From Ferrovibrio terrae_A (GTDB taxonomy: Bacteria; Pseudomonadota; Alphaproteobacteria; Ferrovibrionales; Ferrovibrionaceae): a DNA stretch of 64,000 bases. Under the pieces are notes generated by a model. The model had not been told where the DNA came from. It made no database searches and saw only the letters and a program-made list of their open reading frames with translations. The DNA is taken from NCBI RefSeq assembly GCF_943372915.1, contig NZ_CALSAN010000007.1, positions 1-64,000 of the forward strand, in the 5' to 3' direction. The position numbers and the translations under genes were made by a program. Positions 33,382 to 42,323 of the stretch are shown here, piece after piece; within the stretch, counting starts at the first letter, position 1; each line of letters starts with the position of its first letter.

Positions 33382-35859
33382 TTGCAGGAAAAGGAACTGC
33401 GCCTCGCGCTGGTATGTTTCGGCGGCGTCTCGCTCGCCATCTACATGCATGGCGTGACCAAGGAAATTCTCAAGCTGGTGCGCGCCTCGCGGGCCTATCA
33501 CGCATTGCCCAAGGGCGCGGCGCGGGAAACCGCCAGCTTCGCCGATCATGTGCATCCCAGCGATACCGAGTATGACAGCGAGCATGCCTATTTCGAGCTG
33601 CTGCAGGAAATCGGCAAGCATGTCGATTTGCGCGTTGTCGTCGATGTGATCGCCGGCGCCTCGGCCGGCGGCATCAATGGCCTGATCCTCGGTCGCGCGC
33701 TGGCACATGACCTGCGCATCGACCATTTCCGCAACCTGTGGCTCCGCGAAGCCGATGTCGAACGCCTGCTCGATACCGAGAAACGTGCGAGCCAGTGGAG
33801 CAAGGCCTACATGCGGCCCTTGCTATGGCTGGCGGCGCGCTCGCGTTTCGGCCGTCTGCTGCTTGGCGATACCGAAATCTTCAACAAGATTTCCCTGTTC
33901 ACCCGCTCCCGCTGGTTCCAGCCGCCTTTCGACGGCACGCATCTGCTACGCCAGCTGATGGCTGGCCTGGAGGCCATGGGCGATCCGGCGAAACCCGGCG
34001 ACTCGCTGATGCCGACCAATCTGGCACTCGACCTGCTGGTGACACTGACCGATTTCTACGGCTTCCTGCAGCATATCCCGATCCACGATCCGCCCTATGT
34101 GCGCGACCGCGAACATCGCCACACCTTGCGCTTCGGCTACCGCCGCTGGCCGAGCGGCGAAGAACAGTCCGATTTCACTCGCGCCGATGCACCGGCGCTG
34201 GCCTTTGCCGGCCGCGCCACCTCGGCATTCCCCGGTGCCTTTCCGCCGGCACAGATCGGCGAGGTCGACCGGCTGCTGGCCGAACAGGGCCGGCAATGGG
34301 AGAATCGTACCGCCTTCATCGCGCGCAATTTTGCAGATTATCTGCGCGCCGATCTCGACCCTGAGCTGACCTCCTTCGTCGATGGTGGCGTGCTGGCCAA
34401 CAAGCCGTTTGCGGCGGCGATGAAGGCGATCCGTGGCCGCCCGGCCTATCGCGAGGTCGATCGCCGCCTGGTTTACATCGATCCGCAACCGTTACGCCCC
34501 GCGCCGCCACCGACCGGCCGCATCCCCGGCTTCTTCCGTGTGTTGAAAGGGTCACTCAGCGATATCCCGCGCAATGAGCCGATTGCCGATGAACTGATCG
34601 GCGTCAGCCGTTTCAATGAACGCGTGCGCCATCTGCGTGGCGTGATCGAGGCGACGCAGCCGCAGATCGCGGAACTGGTGGAAGAAAGCGCGCCGCAGCA
34701 TCTGGATACGCCGCTCAGCGAGATGGAAATCCGACTCTGGCGCATGCAGGTGAGCGAGCGCGCCGTGCGCGAAGCCGGATTTGCCTATGAAGGCTATGTG
34801 CGCCTCAAGCTGGGCGCCGTGCTGGACTTTGTCACGCGCCTGGTCTGCGATGCCTGTGACTATGGCGAGCGCTCGACCGAGGCGCAGTGGACGCGACAGG
34901 CCCTGCTGCACTGGGCCGAGGACCGTGGCGTCTGCTATACCGTCAAGCAGTTCGAGCGCGCCAAACCCGGGGCCGGTATCGATGCCCTACCCCGCTGGGT
35001 CCGCTTCCTGTTGCGTTTCGATGTCGCCTTCCGACAGCGTCGCGTGCGCTTCCTGGTGCAGCAACTCAATCAGCTCTATGGCAAGCTGGCCGATGCGGAC
35101 CACCGCGGCCTGAAAGCCGAGCAGCTCGACAAGCTGAAGCGCGCACTCTACGAGGCGCAGGAAACCCTGCGCCACCTCAGCGGCGCCGATTGCCTGTCGG
35201 TCGCAACGGTCGACAGTGTCAAGGCATTGTTCTTCCGTCGCGTCGCGCTGCAGCAGGCCGATCATATGGCACAGGACGCGAAAGCTTTCGCGCGCGCCAA
35301 TCTGGTTGCCATCGATACCGCCATCGACGCCATGGCCAATGATATCGATCTGAACCGCCGCACCGACCAGCTGGACGGATTGTTTGCCGATTTGCAGCCG
35401 CAGGACTGGAGCAGCAAGGCCAGGCGTGATCTCCTGGTCAGCTATATCGGCTTTCCGTTCTGGGACGTGCTCACCTTCACCATCACCAACTGGCGCGACC
35501 TCGGCGAGTTCAACGAAATCCGCATCGACCGCATCAGCCCGGAAGATGCCGTGGCCATCCGGCGCGGCAGCACGTTAAAGGGCGTCAATCTCGGGCGCTT
35601 TGGCGGTTTCTTCAGCCGCGTGCATCGCGAGAATGACTACCTTTGGGGCCGGCTGCATGCCGCCGATCGCCTGATCGACATTGTCTACGACGCCGCCAGC
35701 GGGCCAGGCCAGCAGATCCCGCTCGACCGTATGGCGATCAAACTGAAAGCCTTCCGCATGATCCTTGATCGCGAGGCGGCGAACCTGGCTGTCAGCCAGA
35801 CGCTGATTGCCGATCTGCGCCTGGAACTGGATGCCATAGCGGCCGGGAAAGCCGCCTGA
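33382..35859 (+). CDS. large patatin-like protein (about 825 aa)
   Basis: The N-terminal third is a patatin lipase domain: FGGVSLAIYMHGV (oxyanion), GASAGG with nucleophile Ser94 and the catalytic Asp in SFVDGG (Asp334). About 480 further residues follow, mostly helical and without a family I can name, matching the long bacterial patatin-like group often annotated with a DUF3376-type tail. It probably acts on phospholipids or acylglycerols. The start is a TTG at 33382 with GGGGAGA six bases upstream; no better in-frame ATG exists nearby. No signal peptide. Confidence 0.87.
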   Translation: MQEKELRLALVCFGGVSLAIYMHGVTKEILKLVRASRAYHALPKGAARETASFADHVHPSDTEYDSEHAYFELLQEIGKHVDLRVVVDVIAGASAGGINGLILGRALAHDLRIDHFRNLWLREADVERLLDTEKRASQWSKAYMRPLLWLAARSRFGRLLLGDTEIFNKISLFTRSRWFQPPFDGTHLLRQLMAGLEAMGDPAKPGDSLMPTNLALDLLVTLTDFYGFLQHIPIHDPPYVRDREHRHTLRFGYRRWPSGEEQSDFTRADAPALAFAGRATSAFPGAFPPAQIGEVDRLLAEQGRQWENRTAFIARNFADYLRADLDPELTSFVDGGVLANKPFAAAMKAIRGRPAYREVDRRLVYIDPQPLRPAPPPTGRIPGFFRVLKGSLSDIPRNEPIADELIGVSRFNERVRHLRGVIEATQPQIAELVEESAPQHLDTPLSEMEIRLWRMQVSERAVREAGFAYEGYVRLKLGAVLDFVTRLVCDACDYGERSTEAQWTRQALLHWAEDRGVCYTVKQFERAKPGAGIDALPRWVRFLLRFDVAFRQRRVRFLVQQLNQLYGKLADADHRGLKAEQLDKLKRALYEAQETLRHLSGADCLSVATVDSVKALFFRRVALQQADHMAQDAKAFARANLVAIDTAIDAMANDIDLNRRTDQLDGLFADLQPQDWSSKARRDLLVSYIGFPFWDVLTFTITNWRDLGEFNEIRIDRISPEDAVAIRRGSTLKGVNLGRFGGFFSRVHRENDYLWGRLHAADRLIDIVYDAASGPGQQIPLDRMAIKLKAFRMILDREAANLAVSQTLIADLRLELDAIAAGKAA

Positions 35860-35910
35860 ATCGCCGTTTCCGCGCCTTGTCCGGGCGGCAATTTGGCGTA
35901 TGCTCGGCGG

Positions 35911-35946
35911 CCAATTTCAGCCAAGCGACCAATTTCAGCCAAGCGA
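35911..35946. repeat. exact 18-bp tandem duplication before the parvulin gene
   Basis: CCAATTTCAGCCAAGCGA occurs twice head to tail (35911-35928 and 35929-35946), ending eight bases before the GTG start. The copies are identical, so the duplication is recent or under selection; it places two AGCGA/AAGCG elements in the likely ribosome-binding area. Confidence 0.9.
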
Positions 35947-35954
35947 GCCGTGCC

Positions 35955-36833
35955 GTGACCCGTTCAATTCCTGCCGTCCTTTTCCTTGCCGCCGCCGTTG
36001 CGGTTGCCAGCCCGCTTGCGTTGGCGCAGCCGGCCAAGACCGCCGATGACCCGGTGGTTGCCCGCGTCAACGGCCAGCCGATCCTGCGATCGGCGGTGAT
36101 GGAGTTTTACAACCAGCTGCCGCCGCAAATGGCGCAGATTCCGATCGAGCAGATCCTGCCTGGCATCATCAACGAGCTGGCGGCCCGCCGGCTGCTCGGC
36201 GACGCCGCCGAGAAGGCCAAGCTGGGCGACGATCCGGCCGTCAAGAAGCAGCTGCAGTCCGCCCGCGAACAGGTGCTGCAGCAGGCCTATCTTGACCGCA
36301 AGGTGAAGACGGAAGTGACTGAAGCCAAGATGAAGGCCCGTTACGAGGAGCTGATCAAGCAGCAGCCGCCGCAGGAAGAAGTGCATGCGCGCCATATCCT
36401 GGTCGCCAGCGAGGCTGATGCGAAAGCCGCACTCGAGGAAGTGAAGAAGGGCGCCGATTTCACCGAAGTATCCAAAAAGCGTTCGACCGGCCCGACCGCC
36501 GCCACCGGCGGCGATCTCGGGTTCTTCACCAAGGACAAGATGGTGCCGGAATTCGCCGAAGCCGCCTTCAAGCTCCAGCCCGGCCAGGTTACCGACGCAC
36601 CGGTGAAGAGCCAGTTCGGCTGGCATGTGATCAAGGTGGAAGCCCGCCGCAAGTCGGACCCGCCGAAGTTCGAGGATGTGCGCGGTCAGGTCTATGACAT
36701 GATGGCCGGCGAAACTGTGGAGAAGCTGGTCGCCGATCTACGCAAGACCGCCAAGATCGAACAACTCGACTGGCAGCAGCCGGGCGGCAGCAAGCTGCCG
36801 ACCATCGCGCCCGCTGAGCCGAAGAAAAAGTAA
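35955..36833 (+). CDS. periplasmic parvulin-type peptidyl-prolyl isomerase
   Basis: The 292-aa protein has a Sec signal peptide (1-25, ending ALAQ), a SurA-like N-terminal helical region (30-130), a parvulin domain from about 143 (EEVHARHILV, GGDLGFFTKDKMVPEF, GWHVIKVE) and a short C-terminal helix. It should assist folding of outer-membrane or periplasmic proteins. No ATG is available; the GTG at 35955 gives the best signal peptide. A TTG at 35877 would read through the tandem repeat. It precedes argJ by 26 bp. Confidence 0.9.
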   Translation: MTRSIPAVLFLAAAVAVASPLALAQPAKTADDPVVARVNGQPILRSAVMEFYNQLPPQMAQIPIEQILPGIINELAARRLLGDAAEKAKLGDDPAVKKQLQSAREQVLQQAYLDRKVKTEVTEAKMKARYEELIKQQPPQEEVHARHILVASEADAKAALEEVKKGADFTEVSKKRSTGPTAATGGDLGFFTKDKMVPEFAEAAFKLQPGQVTDAPVKSQFGWHVIKVEARRKSDPPKFEDVRGQVYDMMAGETVEKLVADLRKTAKIEQLDWQQPGGSKLPTIAPAEPKKK

Positions 36834-36859
36834 TACCGCCAAGTCCCAGGAGCATACCG

Positions 36860-38095
36860 ATGGCCGCGCATCCGGTTTCACCGCTGGCACCGTCCACCTA
36901 TCCCGAACTGCCGGTCGTGGCCGGAGCACGCTTTGCCACCGCCCTGTCCGGCATGCGCTACAAAGGCCGCGAAGATCTGCTGCTGATCGAATTCGCGCCC
37001 GGCACAACAGTGGCCGGCCTGTTCACGCGCTCCTCCATGCCCGGTGCGCCGGTGGAATGGTGCCGCAAGGTGCTGCCCAACGGTGCGGCCCGCGCGCTGG
37101 TGGTGAATGCCGGCATCGCCAATGTGTTCACCGGCAAGGCCGGTGCCCAGGCGGTGAAAGCCACCGCCGATGGTGCCGCCAAGACGCTCGGCTGCAAGGC
37201 CAATGAGGTCTATCTGGCATCGACCGGCGTAATCGGCCAGATCCTGCCGGCCGAGAAGATCGTGGCCCAGATGCCCAAACTGAAAGCCGGGCTGAAGGCC
37301 GAGGGCTGGATGGCCGCTGCCAAGGCGATCATGACCACCGACACCTTCCCCAAGCTGGCCGGCGCCACCTGCAAGATCGACGGCAAGACCGTGACGATCA
37401 ACGGCTTCTGCAAGGGCTCAGGCATGATCGCGCCGGATATGGCGACCATGCTGGCCTTCATCGTCACGGATGCAAAGTTGCCCGCCGATACGCTGCAGGC
37501 ACTGCTGAAGGCGGCCAACAACCAGAGCTTCAACTGCCTGACGGTGGATGGTGATACCTCGACCTCAGACAGTGTATTGCTGTTCGCCACCGGCAAGGCC
37601 GGCAATGCCCTGCATGCCAAGGCATCCGACAAGCGGCTGGCCGACTTTCGCCGCGCATTGACTGCCGTGATGAGCGACCTCGCCCAGCAGATCGCCCGCG
37701 ATGGCGAAGGTGCCCAGAAGCTGGTGACCATCGACGTTACTGGCGCCAAGAGCGACACCTCCGCGCGCATCATCGCCCGTGCGATTGCCAATTCGCCACT
37801 GGTGAAGACGGCGATTGCCGGCGCCGATGCCAACTGGGGCCGCATCATCGCGGCGGTCGGCAAATCAGCCGAACCAGCCAATCGCGACAAACTGGTGATC
37901 AAGCTTGGCGGCAAGCCAGTGACCAAGAACGGCATGGTGCGGCCTGATCACGACGATGCGGCCGCGACCAAGCATTTCAAGAGCCGCGATGTGCGCATCG
38001 AGGTGGATGTGGCAGTCGGCAAAGGCACGGCACGGGTCTGGACCTGCGACCTGACGCACGGCTATATCGATATCAATGCCGACTATCGCAGCTGA
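36860..38095 (+). CDS. argJ: ArgJ, bifunctional ornithine acetyltransferase/N-acetylglutamate synthase
   Basis: ArgJ recycles the acetyl group from N-acetylornithine to glutamate and may also acetylate glutamate from acetyl-CoA, in arginine synthesis. The 411-aa precursor cleaves itself: the site is in KAIMTTDTFPK, between Met158 and the nucleophile Thr159, giving alpha and beta subunits. Other marks are NGFCKGSGMIAPDMATML and the C-terminal DLTHGYIDINADYRS. AGGAG precedes the ATG. The 3' end overlaps mutT by 20 bp. Confidence 0.97.
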   Translation: MAAHPVSPLAPSTYPELPVVAGARFATALSGMRYKGREDLLLIEFAPGTTVAGLFTRSSMPGAPVEWCRKVLPNGAARALVVNAGIANVFTGKAGAQAVKATADGAAKTLGCKANEVYLASTGVIGQILPAEKIVAQMPKLKAGLKAEGWMAAAKAIMTTDTFPKLAGATCKIDGKTVTINGFCKGSGMIAPDMATMLAFIVTDAKLPADTLQALLKAANNQSFNCLTVDGDTSTSDSVLLFATGKAGNALHAKASDKRLADFRRALTAVMSDLAQQIARDGEGAQKLVTIDVTGAKSDTSARIIARAIANSPLVKTAIAGADANWGRIIAAVGKSAEPANRDKLVIKLGGKPVTKNGMVRPDHDDAAATKHFKSRDVRIEVDVAVGKGTARVWTCDLTHGYIDINADYRS

Positions 38096-38540
38096 CGACC
38101 CGCTCTGCCCCGGCGACGCCTCGGCCCTGCTCGCGCCCAAGCCAGTCGTTCTGGTGGTTGCTGTCGCCCTGGTGGATACCGACGGCCGCGTGTTGCTGAC
38201 CCAGCGGCCACCGGGCAAAAAGCTTGCCGGCATGTGGGAGTTTCCCGGTGGCAAAGTTGAAAAAAACGAAACCCCGGAAGCCGCATTGATCCGCGAGCTG
38301 CATGAAGAACTGCATCTGGATATCAGTGCGGCCTGCCTGGCGCCTTTTGCCTTCGCCAGCCATGCCTATGACGACTTCCACCTGCTGATGCCGCTCTATG
38401 TCTGCCGCCGCTGGGCCGGCCAGCCACAGCCGCGCGAAGGCCAGGCGATGAAATGGGCGCGGCCGATCAAGATGGCCGAACTGCCGATGCCGCCGGCCGA
38501 CGTGCCGCTGGTGGCGATGCTGCGCGACCTGCTCGGCTAG
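38076..38540 (+). CDS. mutT: MutT-type Nudix hydrolase (8-oxo-dGTP diphosphatase)
   Basis: The 154-aa protein has a Nudix box at about 59-81, GKVEKNETPEAALIRELHEE followed by LHL: the G-x5-E-x7-R-E-L-x-E-E core is intact, but the usual final Gly is His. The surrounding QRPPGKKLAGMWEFPGGK and MKWARP are typical of MutT, which removes oxidised dGTP from the nucleotide pool. It begins inside argJ (20-bp overlap), so it is translated from the same mRNA. The stop overlaps the convergent VOC gene by four bases. Confidence 0.9.
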   Translation: MPTIAADDPLCPGDASALLAPKPVVLVVAVALVDTDGRVLLTQRPPGKKLAGMWEFPGGKVEKNETPEAALIRELHEELHLDISAACLAPFAFASHAYDDFHLLMPLYVCRRWAGQPQPREGQAMKWARPIKMAELPMPPADVPLVAMLRDLLG

Positions 38541-38971
38541 CCGGATATCCTTTCCAGAACTTCGGGCTTGTATTGGGCTGCGAATTCTTCCGACGGCGCA
38601 ATCGGCTTGATCACATCCACCAGCACACCGCTGGGGTCGGCGACAATGAAATGGCGCTGGCCGAAGACCTCGTCGCGCAGCGACAGGCGGATATTCAAGC
38701 CCGCTCCCTGCGCCTTTTCATAGGCCGCATCTACATCCTCGACCTCGAAGTTGATCAGCATGCCCTGGGCCGGCTTGCGGTATCCTTCGGGAATCGTCGG
38801 ATGGCTGTGGTCGAGTATGGCAAGATGGACGCGCGAATCGCTCCGGCTGGTCAGATGGACATACCAGTCGCTCTCGAAGGCCGGGGCAAAGTCGAAATGG
38901 GTTTCATAAAACGCCCGGGTCTCGGCCAGGACGGCAGTGCAGATCACGGGGTAATAGCTGGTGAGTTTCAT
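38537..38971 (-). CDS. VOC-superfamily (glyoxalase/bleomycin-resistance fold) protein
   Basis: This 144-aa protein has the paired beta-alpha-beta-beta-beta layout: YYPVICTAVLAETRAFYETHF, then LINFEVEDVDAAYEKAQGAG and FIVADPSGVLVDVIKP. It could be a dioxygenase-like, lyase or antibiotic- or metal-binding protein; metal ligands cannot be assigned safely. The ATG at 38971 is chosen by homology and a GGAGG 7-8 nt upstream. It is divergent from a TetR gene and is the obvious target of that regulator. Confidence 0.8.
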   Translation of the reverse strand: MKLTSYYPVICTAVLAETRAFYETHFDFAPAFESDWYVHLTSRSDSRVHLAILDHSHPTIPEGYRKPAQGMLINFEVEDVDAAYEKAQGAGLNIRLSLRDEVFGQRHFIVADPSGVLVDVIKPIAPSEEFAAQYKPEVLERISG

Positions 38972-39041
38972 GGCGGCCTCCTGGACGGACGAACGGGTGA
39001 TGGATGAGCAGGCTGGACAACCTGCTGCGGGCCAGATATAA

Positions 39042-39058
39042 ACATACAGGCTGTATGT
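39042..39058. promoter_or_regulatory. TetR operator-like palindrome between the VOC and tetR genes
   Basis: ACATACA-GGC-TGTATGT is a perfect 7-bp-arm palindrome between divergent genes, the classical place for a TetR-family autoregulatory site. Its last base directly abuts the tetR ATG at 39059. Confidence 0.8.
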
Positions 39059-39667
39059 ATGCAAGAAAAACGTCAGACCAAGGCTGAAAAACATGCCGCG
39101 ACGCGGGCCGCCCTGCTGGCCACTGCGCGCGCCCTGTTTGCCGAAAAGGGCTATGCCGCCACCGGCACCGAAGAGGTGGTGGCGCGGGCAGCCGTGACCC
39201 GTGGCGCGCTCTACTACCACTTCACCGACAAACAGGCGCTGTTCAGCGCCGTGGTCGAGCAGGTGGGGCAGGAGGTGCTGGATGAGATTGAAAGAGCCGC
39301 CAGCAAGGCTAAATCACCGGTCGATGCACTGGTTAAAGGCACGCAAGCGTTCATGGATGCCTGCCTGCAGCCGGCAGCCCGACAAATTTACCTGATCGAC
39401 GCGCCATCGGTGATCGGCTGGCAGCGCTGGCGCGAGATCGATGCACGCCATGGCATGGGCTCGTTACGGCAGGGCATCGAGGCGGCATTGGCCGAGTTGC
39501 CGCGCAGTCAGCGGCTGCCAGCCGAGGCGCTGACTTATCTGTTGAGCGGTGCGATGAACGAGGCTGTGCTGTGGCTGGCCGAGGCCAAGGACGATGTGGC
39601 TGCACGCAAGGCCGCTGACGCGACGCTCAAACGCATCCTGGAACTGCTGTTCACGCCAGAGACCTAG
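39059..39667 (+). CDS. TetR-family transcriptional regulator
   Basis: The 202-aa protein has a TetR helix-turn-helix at about residues 15-60 (TRAALLATARALFAEKGYAA, TRGALYYHFTDKQALF) and a helical ligand/dimer domain with the C-terminal pattern seen in the TetR C33-type group. It probably represses itself and the divergent VOC gene through the palindrome that abuts its start. No clear Shine-Dalgarno fits, because the palindrome occupies that space; the mRNA may be leaderless. Its stop overlaps the convergent methyltransferase stop. Confidence 0.9.
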   Translation: MQEKRQTKAEKHAATRAALLATARALFAEKGYAATGTEEVVARAAVTRGALYYHFTDKQALFSAVVEQVGQEVLDEIERAASKAKSPVDALVKGTQAFMDACLQPAARQIYLIDAPSVIGWQRWREIDARHGMGSLRQGIEAALAELPRSQRLPAEALTYLLSGAMNEAVLWLAEAKDDVAARKAADATLKRILELLFTPET

Positions 39668-40560
39668 TTGGACTTTGGCGGGCCGCCGACCGGATAGGCC
39701 ACGGTGCCAAGCGCATCCGACAGACGATGCGTGGCCTGGCCGGGCCGTAATGGCTTCTGCTGGCTGTCATGCGGCGACCAGCCGGTGAGCGTGATCACCT
39801 CGAAGGTCGCCGGGATGCGGCCATCGGCACCGGCAAAGCGCTGCTGATACAGCTCCGCCATGCGAAATAACGTCGACCGACGGGTGAAGTGCTTGCGCCG
39901 ATCATGCACCGCATTGCCCTCGCCCATGCCGCGCAGGTCGCGCATCAGACTGAAGGCATCGGCATAGGTAACCGGAATGACCTCGCTGTCGGCAACCGGC
40001 AGAGCAAAACCGGCGCGCTGCAGCAATGCCGCACCATCCAGAGTCTCGGCCATCGGCGAGACCCGTGGGCTGGCACCGCCCTCGACTTCAGCCTCGGCCG
40101 CCAGCCAGGACTGCCGCAGTTCGGTCAGCGTCGCCCCACCCAGCATGGCGCCAAGGAACAGGCCATCAGGTTTCAGCGCCCGACGGATCTGGATCAGGGC
40201 GCCCGGCAGATCGTTGACCCAGTGCAGATTGAGCAACCCGACCACCAGATCGAATTGCCCCTCGCCAAACGGCAGAAACTCTTCGTCGCCGATCACATGG
40301 CAGCCGCCACCCGGTACCGCATCCATGCTCACAAGAGTCTCGATCTGGCCACGGCCAGCCAGATGCGGCTGCAGCCAGGCTGCATTGCAACCTTGAACCA
40401 GTGCTCGGGGAAAGCTGCGCCGCACATCGTCCAGGCGGTCGAGCAGGCGTTCGGCCACGGCCGCGCGCAGGAAATCGAAATCGCCGGCGCCCCCCCCTAT
40501 CAAACGCTGGCGCTGACGCCGCTTGGCGCCGCGGTCGAAGACCTGCATAGTGTCGTTCAT
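39664..40560 (-). CDS. SAM-dependent methyltransferase, BioC/NDUFAF5-like
   Basis: The 298-aa protein starts MNDTMQVFDRGAKRRQRQR, a pattern typical of alphaproteobacterial relatives of NDUFAF5 and BioC. The methyltransferase core has GDEEFLPFGEGQFDLVVGLLNLHWVNDLPGAL (split: acidic loop and post-II motif) and RALKPDGLFLGAMLGG. Unusually the motif I Gly-rich loop is replaced by ALVQGCNAAWLQPHL, so SAM binding is not self-evident. NDUFAF5-type proteins hydroxylate an arginine of complex I instead of methylating. Function is therefore open. Divergent from the second patatin. Confidence 0.8.
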   Translation of the reverse strand: MNDTMQVFDRGAKRRQRQRLIGGGAGDFDFLRAAVAERLLDRLDDVRRSFPRALVQGCNAAWLQPHLAGRGQIETLVSMDAVPGGGCHVIGDEEFLPFGEGQFDLVVGLLNLHWVNDLPGALIQIRRALKPDGLFLGAMLGGATLTELRQSWLAAEAEVEGGASPRVSPMAETLDGAALLQRAGFALPVADSEVIPVTYADAFSLMRDLRGMGEGNAVHDRRKHFTRRSTLFRMAELYQQRFAGADGRIPATFEVITLTGWSPHDSQQKPLRPGQATHRLSDALGTVAYPVGGPPKSN

Positions 40561-40594
40561 TGCTGCATTTTGCCACGGGCCAACGCACCTCGCC

Positions 40595-41686
40595 ATGCCG
40601 GTACGGACAAAAATTAAGAAGGCCATCGCCAAGGCGGTCAAAGCGGCAGCATCCCAGCCGGCGCGGCGGACGCAGAAGCGCAAGCCACTCAATCTCGCCT
40701 TGCAGGGCGGCGGCACCCATGGCGCCTTCACCTGGGGGGTACTCGACCGGCTGCTGGAAGAAGATTGCTTTGAGATCGAAGGCATCAGTGGCACCTCGGC
40801 CGGTGCGATGAATGCCGCCGTCATGGCCTATGGCCTGCATAAGGGCGGCCCGACCATGGCACGTGCCAGCCTGCAGGAGTTCTGGAAGCGGGTGGCCGAT
40901 GCAGCAGCATTGTCACCCTTCCGGCCGACCATGCTGGATCAATGGTTCAAATTCGGTGGCATCGACTATTCGCCGAGCTACCAGCTGCTGGAAATGAGCA
41001 CCAAGCTTGCCTCGCCGTACCAGACCAATCCGAACAACAAAAATCCGCTGCGCGGCATCCTGGAAAAGACCATCGACTGCGACAGCCTGCACGATTGCAG
41101 CTCGGTCAAGCTGTTCGTCTGCGCCACCGATGTACTGGAAGGCAAGATCAAGGTTTTCCAGAACCGCGATGTTACCATCGATGCCCTGCTCGCCTCCGCC
41201 TGCCTGCCGCAGCTGTTCCAGGCCGTGAAAATCGGCAAGAGCTACTACTGGGATGGCGGCTTCATGGGCAACCCGCCGATCTTCCCGATCATCTATAATT
41301 GCGACAGCCGCGATGTACTGATCGTGCAGATCAACCCGATGCGGATTCCCAGCGTCCCGAAAACCCCACAATCCATTCTCGACCGCGCCAACACCCTGAG
41401 TTTCAACTCCAGCCTGGTGCGCGAGATGCGTGCCATTGCCTTTGTCACCCGGCTGGTTGAATCAGGTTTCGATGATGGCGGCCGGCTCAAGCACATGCTG
41501 ATCCATACCATCGACGCCGAGGAGCAGCTCGCCGCTTATGGTGCCACCAGCAAATACAATGTCGAATGGGGCTTCCTGCAGAAACTCCATGCGCTGGGCC
41601 GGCGCCAGGCCGGCACATTTCTGCGCAAGCATCTCAACGATATCGGCAAGGCGTCCACCACCGATATCGTGGCGAAATTCCTGTAA
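40595..41686 (+). CDS. patatin-like phospholipase
   Basis: The 363-aa protein has a short basic N-terminus (1-30) and a patatin domain: LALQGGGTHGAF (oxyanion hole), GTSAG with Ser68 and WDGG with the catalytic Asp220. Such RssA/ExoU-like enzymes hydrolyse acyl chains of phospholipids; the basic tail could touch membranes. The ATG at 40595 fits the homology; longer starts would run into the divergent methyltransferase. It is not closely similar to the larger patatin 5 kb upstream. It ends next to the DgoA gene, convergent. Confidence 0.9.
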   Translation: MPVRTKIKKAIAKAVKAAASQPARRTQKRKPLNLALQGGGTHGAFTWGVLDRLLEEDCFEIEGISGTSAGAMNAAVMAYGLHKGGPTMARASLQEFWKRVADAAALSPFRPTMLDQWFKFGGIDYSPSYQLLEMSTKLASPYQTNPNNKNPLRGILEKTIDCDSLHDCSSVKLFVCATDVLEGKIKVFQNRDVTIDALLASACLPQLFQAVKIGKSYYWDGGFMGNPPIFPIIYNCDSRDVLIVQINPMRIPSVPKTPQSILDRANTLSFNSSLVREMRAIAFVTRLVESGFDDGGRLKHMLIHTIDAEEQLAAYGATSKYNVEWGFLQKLHALGRRQAGTFLRKHLNDIGKASTTDIVAKFL

Positions 41687-41687
41687 A

Positions 41688-42323
41688 TTATTCTGCCGCG
41701 ACCGCCGGCTGGATCACCCGCATCACCGCGCGGGCCCGCTTAGCCACCTTTTGCGGCGTGAAGCCGGGCTTGTAGATCGAACCGCCCAGACCGAAGCCAG
41801 CCGCACCCGCTTCCAGCCAGGGATCCATGTTGTCGGCATTGATGCTGCCGACCGGAATCACCGGCATGGTGCTGGGCAACACGGCCCGCAGGCTTTTCAG
41901 CACCGCCGGCGAGAAAGCCTCGGCCGGAAACAGCTTGAGCCCATCGGCGCCGGCCTGGATCATGGCAAAAGCTTCCGTCGGTGTGGCAAAGCCGGGGATA
42001 GAGATCATGTCGAGCACCTTGGCCTTCTGCACGACATCGCCGCAGGCATGCGGCGACACCACCAGCTGGGCACCTGCCTGGCAGATGCGCTTGACCATCG
42101 TGCAGTCGACCACGGTGCCGGCGCCGATCAGCGCCTGATCGCCATAGCGCTTGGCCAGATTCTTGATGCTGGTCAGCGGATCGGGCGAATTCAACGGCAC
42201 CTCGATGATGCGGATACCGGTCTCGATAAGGGCGGCGCCGATATCCACCACCTCCTCGGGCTTCACGCCACGCAGAATGGCGACCAGCGGGCAGGCCTGC
42301 AGCCAGCTTGAAAGTTCCTTCAT
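41688..42323 (-). CDS. dgoA: 2-dehydro-3-deoxy-6-phosphogalactonate aldolase (KDPG/KDPGal aldolase family)
   Basis: The 211-aa protein is a class I aldolase: CPLVAILRGVKPEE (catalytic Glu region), GAGTVVD, SPHACGDVV and GADGLKLFPAEAF with the Schiff-base lysine. It splits 2-keto-3-deoxy-6-phospho-galactonate or -gluconate to pyruvate and glyceraldehyde-3-phosphate. The DgoA name rests on the opening motif and on the immediately upstream DgoK kinase, whose stop it overlaps by four bases. It is the last gene of a six-gene operon with an ABC importer. Confidence 0.92.
   Translation of the reverse strand: MKELSSWLQACPLVAILRGVKPEEVVDIGAALIETGIRIIEVPLNSPDPLTSIKNLAKRYGDQALIGAGTVVDCTMVKRICQAGAQLVVSPHACGDVVQKAKVLDMISIPGFATPTEAFAMIQAGADGLKLFPAEAFSPAVLKSLRAVLPSTMPVIPVGSINADNMDPWLEAGAAGFGLGGSIYKPGFTPQKVAKRARAVMRVIQPAVAAE

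Noticed and set aside
33382..41686. Two patatins as a toxin-immunity or CBASS-type defence system
   Set aside because: No cyclase, Cap-type sensor, immunity gene or secretion marker lies next to either; both are flanked by housekeeping genes.
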